Of a stretch of 64,000 nucleotides of DNA, positions 33,603 to 45,279 are shown piece by piece. The stretch spans positions 174,070,645 to 174,134,644 of the forward strand of contig NC_090319.1 in assembly GCF_040869045.1 (NCBI RefSeq), read 5' to 3'. The first letter of the stretch is position 1. Each line of letters begins with the position of its first letter. The notes beneath the pieces were generated by a model. The model saw nothing but the letters and a program-made list of their open reading frames with translations, had not been told where the DNA came from and searched no databases. The DNA comes from Eurosta solidaginis (taxonomy: Eukaryota; Arthropoda; Insecta; Diptera; Tephritidae). Position numbers and translations under genes: made by a program.

Positions 33603-34001
33603 TTGATAGGCGAGCCTACCATCTGCATACAAGAAGAAAGTCTTTTAGAGGTCAACATCAACCGCATTAGTCGTTGGAAGGCGATTGAACAAATAAAGGA
33701 ACACTTCTGGAAACGCTGGTATCGGGAATATCTTAGTCGTCTACAAGCTCGCCCTAAGTGGCTTCATCGCCGAACCGATATACAAATTGACGACCTAGTT
33801 CTTGTATCCGATGATCGTTGTGCCCCTGGGCAGTGGTGCCTTGGCCGTATGCATGAAGTGTATCCTGGAAAGGACGGACGAGTGCGTGTCGTGTCAATAT
33901 ATGCAAACCAAAAACTTACCAAAAGGCCTATTTCAAAAATTTGTCTTCTACCATTGGATGAACTTGAAGGTGACAGCCCTGAACAACAAATCTTGAGGTG
34001 A
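33603..34001 (+). pseudogene. Duplicated BEL integrase C-terminal domain
   Basis: A 132-codon frame identical in protein to the end of the BEL pol frame in copy 1 (RWKAIEQIKEHFWKRWYREY, GQWCLGRMHEVYPG, RPISKICLLPLDE). It is the DUF5641-type domain that follows BEL integrases. In copy 2 it has no upstream integrase because the duplication breakpoint falls just before it, so it is an orphan fragment. Confidence 0.85.
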
Positions 34002-35759
34002 GTAGAATTAGGGGCGAAGAGATGGAGCCTGCTGCTGAAGGCGCTGTGAGTCGAAGCATAGCGGAGTAAACAATACTCGACTAAAACAATCACAACGATA
34101 GGCCGTCCTTCCTCTTATATCTACTTGGATTAAGAACAGTCGTTCTTGTAGGGAAGAATGTTCCGGTATTATTAATCAAACAACTTATAAACAAAGCATG
34201 GTTTAGATTTAGTCTTTTTAATTCATAATTAATTATTACTATGTAACCTTGTTATAATATTCATGATACATAAGAGAGGCACATGCATAAACCAGTAAAA
34301 CATTGCAAATAGCTCACGATAATATGTACGCCGAAATGATGGTGAGCGGAACGCCAGCAACAAAAGTTGGCGGTCTCCTGACCCAACCGATCCTATTCGG
34401 GCTGGTAGTTTCAGGAGCCTGCCCAAAATAGGAGTTCCCATACAAATAAGTAATTACTGCACGGAATCAAAAACCACGTACATTTAATTAATAAATTATT
34501 TCTTTCTTCACAGGGGAACGAGACACGAAGTCCATCCTCCGCATCTGCACATCGACTTATAGCCATACCTGGACGTGTGGTGGCTTGTATGCTTTCTAAG
34601 TCATTTAGTATTTGTATTTGATTAAAATTTTGTTGTTGCCTACGGCAAGGGGGACGGTATGTTTAGACCACAGGCCTAAATATATCTGCCCTCCCTCGTA
34701 GAAATGTACTTAGTTAACCAATAAATTCATAAAGGTGTTTTCGCAGATACACACACACACATTCATATGTATAAGCTGCAATTGTTTATACACATTACTC
34801 TAAACTTTTTTACTTTACTGCTATGGGCGACTATGCGGCAGCTTTCGGTGGGGAAACTCAACGAAATTGGCCGTATAGTGGGCACATAGCTTTTCTCTGC
34901 CAAGCGCTCGGCCTCTTTTGATCCAGCCGTCGAAGTGAAAGCATCCTGCCAACATACGTCACGTAAGTGCTAATACTTTTAAATATTAATTATATATTCC
35001 ACAACAATTGTTAAACCTATTTCCTTAACATTTGTTGCTTCATTCTAATTGTTTAATAAAAACAAAATATCACTTTGTCATTGAACTAATACGAAACTTT
35101 TCTGGTGTTTTTTATTTCTTCCTTTTTTCCGCCTTAATCATTCTATGTAACAAATACGTGGGTGCGCGCCGCTGCCACCACGCATTTGTAAAATATGAAT
35201 TGATCACAGCCCTAAGAAACACGTCAAACCAAAGCACCCCATCGTCGAATATATAAAGCAACATGGAACACTCAATCCAGTTGTCAATGCTTAATACACA
35301 ACCAGTTCCAACCCCAATTCGTGTGTATGTATGTATGTATGCATGGAAAGTATTTTCACTTGTGAAAGCGCGAATGTCTATATAGCTGGTAGGTGTCGGT
35401 TTGAATGGCTTTTTGGGCATGTATCTGTGAATAACGTCTAGTGGTAAGAATGTATGGCTAATTCCCTCGGGTGTTGAGTGAAAAACGGGCGAGAGAAACT
35501 TGCCGTTGCACATTGGTTATCGCTGCACTTAATAGCCGAAATAAAACTTACATTAATTATCGAAGTGTCCAATTCTGAAAAGGGCGTCTTTCCGGTAGAA
35601 AGTGCGTGAAAAAAAAATATATATATTAAAGTTTAAAGTATTAAAAGCAGTTGAAAGTGCCGACATTTTTTTACTGCCAATTTACGGGACCGGCCACCGG
35701 TATACTCAAAACGGACCTGCAGCAAGCTATAAGGTATGTAAGTGAAAAATACAGAAAAT

Positions 35760-36301
35760 CATAAAATTTAATAAATTTAAAATTTTATTAAACCTTAAAT
35801 TTAATAAAACCAAAAATTTAATAAAATCTAAAATTAAATTAAATCTAAAATTTTATAAATCCTAAAATTCAATAAAATCTAAAATTTGATAAAATATAAA
35901 ATTTAATTAAACCTAAAATATTATAAACCCTAAAATTAAATTAAATCTATAATTAAATTAAACCTAAAATTTAATAAAACCTAAAAATAGATAAAACCGA
36001 AAACTAAATTAAACCAAAAATTGAATTAAATCTAAAATTTAATAAAACCTACAGTTAAATGAAACCTAAAATTTAATAAATCCTAAAATTAAAGTAAATC
36101 CAAAATTTAATAAAATCTAAAATTAAATTAAACCTAAAATTTTATAAAACCTAATATTTAATAAAATATAAATTAAAAAAAGCTAAATTTAATACAACTT
36201 AAAATTAAATGAAAGCTAAATTAAATAAAATCTAAAATTTAATAAAATCTAAAATTTAATAAAACCTAAAATCAAATAAAATATTAAACAAATAAAACCT
36301 T
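35760..36301. repeat. A+T-rich minisatellite, copy 2
   Basis: Same array as at 30640-31180, carried in the second copy of the tandem duplication, with only a few base changes and no visible change in unit number. Confidence 0.9.
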
Positions 36302-37018
36302 AAATAAATCCAAATAAGCTTTTAAAAAATACTACTATCTTTTAAAATAAATTAAACCAAAAATAAATTTAAGAAAAAATAGTATTGTTATTTTTCTATA
36401 TAAATTAAATTTATAACAACTGTCATACAATAAATTAAATAAATAAAAAAATATAAAATAATTAATGCGAATAAATAAGACATACATTTACGTAGCTACA
36501 TATGCATACTTATACATGCAAAAATAGAATTCTCATGAAATTGTTGTTTTATTTTATTACATTTACGTAGCTACATATGCATACTTATACATGCAAACAC
36601 AAACAAATAGAATCCTCATGAAATTGTTGTTTTATTTTTATTACAGGTCCTCACCCGGCGGAGATATCCCTGGACCCCATCTACCCAAGAATTTTGATTT
36701 TAATTTAATTGCGTGAAAGCCGACGGGAAATCCTCAAGGATGAAAGGGATAATAATAAAAACCCTAGCGCTATGTTATTGTAAGCAGTCAAAAGGAAACG
36801 CAACAGCAAATAACCCAAAGAAAAAAAAAACAAAGCCAGCGATGCGAAAAACAACAACAACCACAGAGAGGACGGAGAGACTGGCAGCAATTTGATTTAA
36901 CAACTTTTATTGCATTTATATATATGCATAGATTTTTTTGTGTATGCGCCAGCGAATTATTATTAATTTGCGAGGGGAATTTAGCTCTGGGATAATTCCA
37001 CGTTTAGGGTTTGATTTT

Positions 37019-37357
37019 ATTATTAAGAATGCATGAGCTTAACATCGGTTTATAATATTTGAATGTTCAATTATTATGTTTTTCTGAGAGAAACTGAAAA
37101 GAAAGAAACATTTAGTGGCATATTGCGATGGTACCATTTCGAAAACCGCCACGAATTCATCGTCAGGCAATTACGTAATGTTATCAAAGGTTTCCCCGAG
37201 ATTCGAACCGCGAATCACACGGTGAAACTGCATTTTCCTTCAACACTAGGCTATCCTGCTTGTATTTGTTTCCTTGCTTAATTCAGTTTATCTCATTTCT
37301 ACACTAACCACACAATTGAGACATTCTGTCTATATTAATTCAAGTGGTCTGTAGATT
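37019..37357 (-). repeat. tRNA-derived SINE-like unit A, duplicated
   Basis: Copy of the unit at 31898-32236 at the offset of the large duplication; no difference was noticed in the box A and box B words. Confidence 0.7.
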
Positions 37358-37463
37358 TGTTTTGTAAAGGTTCTTTTTCGTTGCGAATGAGAAGCTTTGT
37401 AAACTCGTGCTCAGTTTTACATATTTATGTTTGTTTGTTTTAATGGTGTGTTCAATTTATACT

Positions 37464-37803
37464 TATTATTAAGAATTCATGAGCTTAACACCGGCTTATA
37501 ATAATTGAATGTTCAATTATTATGATTTTCTGAGAAAAACTGAAATGAAAGAAAGAAACATTTACTGGCATATTGCGATGCTACCATTTCGAAAACTGCC
37601 ACGAATTCATCATCAGGCAATTTCGTAATGTTATTAAAGGTTTCACCGAGATTCGAACCCCGAAGCACACGGTGAAACTGCAGTTGCTTTAACCGCTAGG
37701 CTATCCTGCTTGAATTTGTTTCCTTGCTTAATTCAGTTTATCTCATTCCTACACTAACAACACAATCGAGGCATTCTGTCTATATATAATCCGAGTGGAG
37801 TTC
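37464..37803 (-). repeat. tRNA-derived SINE-like unit B, duplicated
   Basis: Copy of the unit at 32343-32683 at the offset of the large duplication, with box A TAGCCTAGCGG and box B GGTTCGAATCTC retained. Confidence 0.7.
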
Positions 37804-38681
37804 CCTTAACAGACACTTGTTTGTCCGTCAAAAGGTCGGTCTAAGTAACTGGTCGGTTCGTCATTTCCGTCCAACAACCCCCATACAGTCACAGTACAGT
37901 TTTCCCAAGGGCCACACCCACACTAACACTGAAAGTTAAATTACTCCATATTTATATATAGATACTTTCAACGAACCATTTGAAATAAAGCAAAGCAAGT
38001 ATTCGTTTATTTTGGCTTAAAATTTTATTACAATAATTACTTAGTATCTTGCTTTATATCCTGCCCAGCAAATAATACCTGGCATTGGGTATTAATATCA
38101 AGAGATTTACAAATTGAAACTAAAAGAAATTCAAAAAAAAAAAAATAGTTCAATACTTAATATTATGTACTCCATGTAATTGGTACAGATACATTGTATA
38201 ATTTAAATTACTATTCAATAGCCGCGAAATGATTTGTGTCAAAATAAAATAATAGAAAAAAAAAATACCAATAATAAAAATTTACGCAATGTGCTATAGG
38301 GTATATGTCCTGAAACTTAATCTCAGTCTCACCTGAGTGTCTAAAATCGATCGTACATAAGCGTGTGATTTAATAGAAGTATGTACAACCTGCGTGCATA
38401 GATTATTCTCCGCAATGCAAACACATTTGCACATAGTGAAATTTATGTAAATATGTGTGTTCTGATATGAGAATTATTCACGTAAATAGGTTATTGAGCA
38501 TACATATTCATATACATATATACATATCATATGGGTCAGCTGTTGAAACTCACCTCGCTGTCAATTCTATCATGGTACCGTGCGAAAGTGTACTGCAAAG
38601 AAATAGAGATCAAAAACAACAACCCTACGCACATATGTAATATTGGCCCTCTCTAGCTGAATAAAAGTGCAATAAAATTAT

Positions 38682-39114
38682 TGCAGTGTCTGTATGTAAA
38701 AAAAGGGTTTGAAAGTGGTATTAGGCTACTTTCCGACATTCACAAATAATAAAAACGTTTTGATTTTATAAAATAGTTCACTTATGCACTTTATTGGATA
38801 ATAAATATATTTTAATAAACTTGTGTTCAGAATTGTGTCCGTCCAATTCGGTGGTGTGAAAAATTATGTATATCTAGTTCTTCGACAAGCCACTTACGCA
38901 CCGTGTTGCATTCGCCCGTGCGCGCGACATCAGCTGATGTGTGTTTGATGTGGTGAGATTGACCTTAAGGTGCCTCCTTTGGAAAAGAAGGACTCGGCAG
39001 GGTGATCAATTCTGCTGGCTTCTTCTTGCCCAAAATCATTTGATGTAAAATATTTTAAATGAACTCAGACATACATCAGCTTATGTTTTAATTGATAACA
39101 AGGGTTATGAACTT
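38682..39114. other. Noncoding DNA downstream of the duplication
   Basis: Unique sequence with no coding region. It may include the 3' terminal part of the minus-strand mdg1-like element, but no LTR could be delimited. Confidence 0.35.
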
Positions 39115-39310
39115 AGTTATTATGTGAAATAGTTTCAATTAATGATAAGTAAATTTATTTGTACAATGCTATTGAACTTATTTAATATTTAATATGTAAA
39201 GTAGTTTTAATTAATAGTAATGAAATTTATTTATACAATGTTATTGAACTTATTTAGTATTTAATATGTACACTAGTTTTAATTAATGGTAACTAAATTT
39301 ATTTATACTA
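39115..39310. repeat. Three-copy tandem repeat, period about 70 bp
   Basis: AGTTT(T/C)AATTAATG(G/A)TAA, AATTTATTT(A/G)TAC, AATG(T/C)TATTGAACTTATTTA and TATTTAATATGTA recur three times with few changes. Repeats of this kind often lie in the 3' noncoding part or LTR of retrotransposons, which would fit its position downstream of the mdg1-like pol on the minus strand. Confidence 0.75.
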
Positions 39311-39414
39311 TATATAAAATTTTCGTATGAAAATTCGGTTGGTTTTTTTTTTTTTTTGTAACGTTTAAAATATTTACTTATAATAGCCTTTTTTTACATT
39401 AGATTATGAAATTA

Positions 39415-39775
39415 AAAAAATAAATAAATGTAAGGCACGATAACCTCCGAAGAGATCTAAGGCCGAGCTCTCTTCCAATTTGCGTCGTGCTCCTCTTGAT
39501 TTTTCCCTACAAATTGGCCGGACGGGACCTACATGTTTTATGCCGACTCCGAACGGCATCTGCAAGGCAGATGAGTTTTCACTGAGAGCTTTTCATGGCA
39601 GAAATACAATCGGAGCGCTTGCCAGACACTGCCGAGGGGCGACCCCGCTTAGAAAAATTTTCTTCTAATTGAAAAATCTTATTTCTAAAATTTTGATGTT
39701 GCTTTGCCCGGAAGTTGAACCCAGGGCATACGGTGTGATAGGCGGAGCACGCTACCATCACACCACGGTGGCCGC
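39415..39775 (-). mobile_element. tRNA-derived SINE, copy 1, with 15-bp TSD
   Basis: The element is bracketed by TAGATTATGAAATTA at 39400-39414 and 39776-39790. On the minus strand it begins GCGGCCACCGTGGTGTGATG with a box A-like TGGTGTGATGG and a box B-like GGTTCAACTTCC, continues through a body (CTCTCAGTGAAAACTCATCT, TGCAGATGCCGTTCGGAGTC) and ends in CATTTATTTATTTTTTT. The A/T-rich tail plus TSD shows LINE-mediated retroposition. Two more copies lie at 41968 and 48108. Confidence 0.9.
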
Positions 39776-40984
39776 TAGATTATGAAATTATCGCTTTTAA
39801 ATTATAATTATTTTGTATGCTATATATATGTGCTTATAATAATAAGAAGGTCAAACATTTATAAGTATATAATTTGTGGTTTTTTGAAAGTTAATGAAAT
39901 AGGACTTTGCACCGTGTAGTGTGCCGAACAGAAATGATCTATGTTACTTTTTGTACACGGTTTTATGGATTGTTTTTGATTTTTTAGTTTTTTCGTCATA
40001 AATTGCTACATTTACGCCATCCATTTGCTTAACTACATATGGACCCTCGTAAATCCTTGCGTGTTTATCGCGCAGTTCTTTTTCTACTAGGACCGTATCG
40101 TTTAATGCAATGTCTGAAGGACATATATTCCTATCGTAATACAATTTATTACGTTCCTTATGTTTATGAGTTATTTTGCTAATAGTTGTTTAACCACTGC
40201 CACTGGATGGGTCTCCTAAGCCTTATTTAAGCGAGGATAGGCGTTTCTTTCACGCGCAAACGAAACGTATACACGTGTAAAAAAAAAAAAAACACGGCTA
40301 TTATATATTGGGTCAATGGCTTCTTTTTTTAACTCATTTGCTAAACTGGCTTTCTGCCAAATGTTAGCTCAAAGGGAGTAAATTTGTTATCGAAAACGGT
40401 ATTGGATGTTGTGTTGTGCAAAAAAGTAAAGTACTTTAAATATGTATCCCAATCAGAAAATGTATCGTTAAGATATGCCCGTAGGTATTCGTTAAATATT
40501 CTATGGTTAAGTTCGATTGAGCCAACAGTTTGGAGATGACACGCTGTTGAAAAGTCATGTTGGATATTCAAAAGTTGCAAGGATTTCATTTTTATATTCG
40601 GTTCCCAAATCTGACCTGATGGATTTCATAGGACCATATATTAAAATAAAACTTTCGAAAATTGCTGAGGCTATAGTTTTGGCCCTTTGATCTGGCACAG
40701 CTATTGTTACCAGGTATTTTGTAAAATCGCATATAATGGTAACGGCGAACTTGTTACCGTAACTCGATTGCTGTAAAGGTCCGATTGTATCAATAACAAC
40801 TATATCAAATGGTTTACTCGGCGTTGGAGTTAGTACTGAATTCTCTTTGATTTTTGGTTTGACTTTGCTTAGCAAACATTTTTGACAATTTTTAACACGT
40901 CGCATATATGCGCTGATATGCATTCTAGAAATACGATTTTTATCATCATGCAAAATTTTGGACGTACCACACTGGTAACGAAAT

Positions 40985-41215
40985 AGCAAAGTTGTTTAAC
41001 AATTGTTTTAAAACAATTGCAACTTGTTATACAACTAAGTTATCTAATTCCTTTGATCTTTACCGACAACCTCTGGGTAACACGTAACCTTCTATAAAAA
41101 CTGAGAAAAGTTACACAACATCGTGTTATACAACATTTTTCAGTTGTTTCTAACAAGTTACGTGACATTGGTTATATAACTGTTTGTAACACGTTTTGGT
41201 GTGGACGCACCTTTA
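40985..41215. other. Unexplained noncoding insert between RNase H and integrase
   Basis: Coding similarity to pol stops at about 41215 and resumes at about 40985. The stretch between is A+T-rich, opens on the minus strand with GGTGCGTCCACACCAAAACG and contains the perfect palindrome CAATTGTTTTAAAACAATTG at 41000-41019. It could be a MITE that lost one end; matching terminal repeats were not found. Confidence 0.4.
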
Positions 41216-41967
41216 TACGCGGAAAATTTGTACGCAAATTTGTCGTAAACCTTTACGTCATTTGGACTGTCTGTGTCGTTATCGCTGTTTTGTACGTCTG
41301 TGTCGTTTTTTTGTTTTGTCATCGCTCTGATTTGTACCGCAAAAATGTTTTTTGTTGATTGTTTTATTTCCTCGAACGGGATACGCGAAAGTGCATCCGG
41401 GCCAACGTTTGACTTTCCTTTAATGTATTCTATTGTAAAATTGTATTCTGCTAACTCGAGTCGTATTCTCGCAAGTTTGGATGTTGGATCTTTCATATTA
41501 AAAAGATATACAAGTGGCCTGTGATCAGATTTAACAAGAAAATGATTTCCGTAAATATATGACCGGAAATGCTGAATGGCAAAGTAAGTCGGTAACAGCT
41601 CTAACTCTATGATGGGTTTTTTTGTTTTGCATTGTTAATGACTTCGACGCAAAGCATATGGGTAAGTCGTTACCTTCATGGATTTGACTGAGTATAGCAC
41701 TTGCCTTGGATACATCGACCGTAATTATAAACTGTTTTTTGAATTCTGGATATTATAGTAGCTGTGGTGACATTAAAGCGGATTTTAATGATTGAAATGC
41801 GTTTTCACAAGCACTGTCCCTAATAAAGTCTCCCTACCTTGTTCCTATTCAAGCGATTTAAGGGTGCTGCCAGTGAAGCAAAATTAGGTATAAGCCTTCC
41901 ATAGTAATTTGCAAAAGCTACGAAGCGTCCCACAGCGTCTTTGTCGGTTGGTTTTGTATATTTATTA

Positions 41968-42325
41968 CAAAAAAATAAAATAAATGTAAGGCGCGATAAC
42001 CTCCGAAGAGATCTAAGGCCGAGCTTCTCTTCCAATTTGCATCGTGCTCCTCTTGATTTTCCCTACAAATTGGCCGGACGGGACCTACATGTTTTATGCC
42101 GACTCCGAACGGCATCTGCAAGGCAGATGAGTTTTTACTGAGAGCTTTTCATGGCAGATATACACCCGGAGCGCTTGGCAAACACTGCCGAGGGGCGACC
42201 CCGCTTAGAAAAATTTTCTTCTAATTGAAAAACCTTATTTCTAAAATTTTGATGTTGCCTTGCACGGGGTGTGAACCCAGGGCATACAGTGTGGTAGGCG
42301 GAGCACGCTACTGGCCGCCAGTATA
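41968..42325 (-). mobile_element. tRNA-derived SINE, copy 2, with 14-bp TSD
   Basis: TTGTATATTTATTA stands at 41954-41967 and 42326-42339. The body matches the SINE at 39415, but the head lacks about 16 bases (the GGTGTGATG part), so box A is lost. It splits the reverse transcriptase of the mdg1-like element. Confidence 0.9.
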
Positions 42326-43859
42326 TTGTATATTTATTAATTGCTCAAATTTTTGACGAGTCTGGCAACAAGCCCTTTGCCGAACATTTGTGACCCAAAA
42401 GGTTACTTCTGGTCTAAGAAAATGACATTTATTGGGATTTAATTTAAGATTAAATTTTCGACAAGTGTTGAACACTTGTGATAAGTTCTTAACATGGTGC
42501 GTTTCACTGCAACCTATGAAGATAATGTCGTCAACGTATAGAAATGCTACGTTAGGTGGGATACCAGAAAAAGCTATAGTCATCATTCTTGAGAATGAAT
42601 TCGCCGGTATATTCAAGTCAAAAGGTAAAACTTTCCATGTAAATGATCCACGATCAGTACTAAAAGATGTTATATCTCGTGAGTCGGGATGTAACGGTAT
42701 TTGATGGAAACCGGAAAATAAATCTAGCGTTGAAAAGTACTTCGCTCTGCCAAGGTTGTCAAGGATATCATCCACTCCAGCGAGAGGGAATTTATCGGCG
42801 ATGAGCTTTTTGTTTACAGCTCGAAAATCTACACACATCCTATATGCCTTTTACCCATTTGTATCTTTTTTTGGAACTATAATAAGTGGACTATTATAGT
42901 TGGAGTAACTTTCTGCGATTAGATCGTTTTCTGACATTTTGTTAACCTGCTTGTTTATCTCTTCGCGTTGCGAGTGCGGTAAGCGGTAATTTTTTATGCA
43001 AACAGGCGTAGTGTCATTCAATCTTAATTTTTGTTCGTAGAAATTTTTTATGTCAATTTGTCGTCATTAAGAGCGAAAATGTCTGAATATTCTAAACATA
43101 GGTCTAGTAAATTGCTTGAGGCGTACTTAGGTATTTGGTTTTTTAAAATTTCCTTGAACTCATCAATGCGATTGTCTTCTTTAACAATATTGTTATTTTT
43201 GTAAACGTTATAATTGGAAATTGGTTCAGTCCGAATGTTACAATTTTTTATATATTTTATGCTGTTTGTAGTATTTATTACTTTAAGAATAGGATTACTT
43301 GTATCTATGATACATCTTGCTGTGAAAATGCCATCTGTGATTTCTTGTGAGTCCACAAAAAGTGGTTCAGGTGATTTGTTTAAATCAAAACTTCGCATCG
43401 AGGTGGAATAACGCAAGTATCGCCTTCCGTTCCATGCAGGATTGGAAGTGATACTTTTTCGTTGCTTATCCAAAAAGAAATACTATTTGAGTATAGTTGA
43501 TATTACATTTGTTTGCTTTTAAGAAATCTTTTCCTAGTATTCCGTCTGTCGGAATATCAAAATCATCATTTACCACGTGTAGTGTATGTTTGATTAAAAA
43601 ATTAGAAAAATGTAGATTAGGTTTAAAAGTGTCTTGCGTAGAAACCATATCGGAAGTAACTCCCCTTATATTAATTGTATCAGTATGATTAACTGATGTG
43701 TTGGGTTGATGCAAGAAATTTTTATTAAGGAGATGTCGGCTTGTGTGTCGACAAGAAATGTGAAAAGTTTGTTAGAACTGTTTAGGTTAATTTGGATGAA
43801 GTCAGAGAAATTAAAATTTAAACAATAAATATTTATAGAATTAGATTTTTGTGAGAGTC

Positions 43860-44305
43860 TGTTATTAATATGTCGCTTCCTCCCTCAGTGTTCGCTGCTG
43901 AGAGGCTTCCGCGTTTAAAGCCCGGATAATCGCATTTCTACCTCTGTTGTTGGAAGTTCGAGAATTATTTGTATTGCGTGTATTGTTGCTGTTATTACTG
44001 CTATTTCTATTGTTTTGAAAACGACGGCTATTTCTCGGACGAAAATTTTGCCTTTGATGCCTCGAGTAAAGTTATTGTTAAAATGTTGCCTGTTTTGCCT
44101 GTATGTATTAAAATTACGATATTGGTTGTGAAAACCGCGACCACGATTGGTACATTCAAAACTTCTATAATGATTTTGCTACTAGCACTGACCGCTAAAA
44201 CTTGGCGCTCTTTTATTTCGTTTGATTGTTCAACCATCAGTCTTTGGAATCGCAAAATGTGGTGGAAGCTAAGATTCTCGCGTTTAATGGACAACCGTTA
44301 ACTGT
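43860..44305 (-). pseudogene. mdg1/412-like gag, 3' part
   Basis: On the minus strand the frame reads VNGCPLNARILASTTFCD at about 44300, and further down an Asn/Arg/Ser-rich tail (NNSNNTRNTNNSRTSNNRGR) near 43990-43940, typical of the basic C-terminus of mdg1-type Gag. It is the continuation of the segment at 51221-51375: the Ty3-type element was inserted between them. Frameshifts are present. Confidence 0.65.
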
Positions 44306-45203
44306 TGTTAAGACCCCAAAATTACAGGCTTTTGAGGCCTCCACAAATTTTTTATTTTTCATTGTAGATAATACAATTTCATATTAAAATTATAAAATGA
44401 ATTATAATAATTTATATATATATGGAATGAAATGAATTTACTTATACATATATGTACACACATTTTGAATTAAATATACTTTGTACAATCATACATACAT
44501 TTTAAAACATATGTAATGATAATACATATTAAATTATATATAGGAGATGAAAACTTTTATCGCAGAGTGTAAGAACTCACATAATTATACCCAAACATAC
44601 ATACTTACGTATAAGCGAACAAGGAGAAATGGAATTGTCAAACTATAGCGAACACACATGCATATATTTAGCTTAGTTATAAGAACTTTTATTGTAAAGC
44701 AATGGAAGCCGTCTCAAAAATCATATAAAAGGAGCGGCAAATTCAGGAACAAGGGACTCTTGCCTTAGAAGTCGTAGAGTGAGGTATATGGTGGGCTGGG
44801 TTGAACATCCACTACGGAGCAGCTGGTGGTGTCGAATTTCAGCTGTTTATGATAGGTATACCGCCGAGTCGTGTAAAATGTTCGACGACTAAGTATTTTA
44901 CTAGGGAGCCGGTGAGTTGTGAAAAACGCTCACCGATTACGTATTTTACTAGGGATCCGGTGAGTTGTGTAAAACGCTCACCCATTACGTATGTTCACCA
45001 GGCATACTACCGAGGCGTGTAAAACACTCGGTGATCAAACATATTATAATCACGAACGTATATACATATGTATATAGATTTTCCGAAGGATTAAAATAAA
45101 TCATCATTTTTTATAACGTTTAATCTACACCTTTTATTGTATAGGCGAACCCATTCACTGAGTTATACCACAGCTATAAACCCGACATTCGGGGTTCGTT
45201 ACA
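44306..45203 (+). repeat. 5' LTR of the Ty3-type element, 898 bp
   Basis: It contains a TATA box (TATAAAA at 44724-44730), a downstream region with four hairpin-forming repeats (44863-45034) and a polyadenylation signal AATAAA at 45095-45100, giving U3-R-U5 order. The hairpins lie in R or just after it and so would be present in the element's RNA. The LTR starts TGTT where the right LTR has TGTG. Confidence 0.92.
44863..45034 (+). repeat. Four tandem hairpin repeats in the 5' LTR
   Basis: Repeats about 45-50 bases apart share a loop word GTGTAAAA and can form short stems: CGAG/TTCG in repeat 1, GGTGAG/CTCACC in repeats 2 and 3 (the second GGTGAG/CTCACC with a CTCACC followed by C), and CCGAG/CTCGG in repeat 4. 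The linkers share TACGTATTTTACTAGGGA. The stems differ in sequence but stay complementary. Confidence 0.75.
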
Positions 45204-45279
45204 ATTGGAGCCCGAGCAGGGACCCTTATACATATAAGGGGACATATATTTATTTCACCGAAACATATAACAAAACAAC

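Larger units (their letters stand above)
33559..38677 (+). repeat. 5.12-kb tandem duplication, copy 2
   Basis: This copy begins inside the BEL integrase C-terminal frame and ends at the same point as copy 1, after which unique sequence (TGCAGTGTCTGTATG) starts. It repeats all internal features of copy 1 at an offset of 5119-5121 bases. Confidence 0.95.
39944..43805 (-). pseudogene. mdg1/412-like pol, broken
   Basis: From the 5' end on the minus strand: protease with VDTQADISL near 43780-43755 and GILGKDFL near 43550; reverse transcriptase with CVDFRAVNKK near 42835, STLDLFSGFHQI near 42720, and FLYVDDII near 42530; a tether with FVAFANYYGRLIPNF near 41910; RNase H with HRPLVYL near 41520 and GKSNVGPDALSR near 41400; integrase with a zinc-binding CQKC near 40880, IDTIGP near 40795, RSDLGTEY near 40605 and TVGSIELNHR near 40520, giving a recognisable D,D,E series; and a C-terminal ARIYEGPYVV segment ending at 39944. 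The order and wording fit the mdg1/412 group of Ty3/Gypsy. SINE insertion, a noncoding insert and frameshifts inactivate it. Confidence 0.85.

Noticed and set aside
43466..44301. An envelope-like gene in the mdg1-like element
   Set aside because: Frames on the plus strand here are antisense to the protease and gag tail; no signal peptide or membrane segment in a plausible frame.
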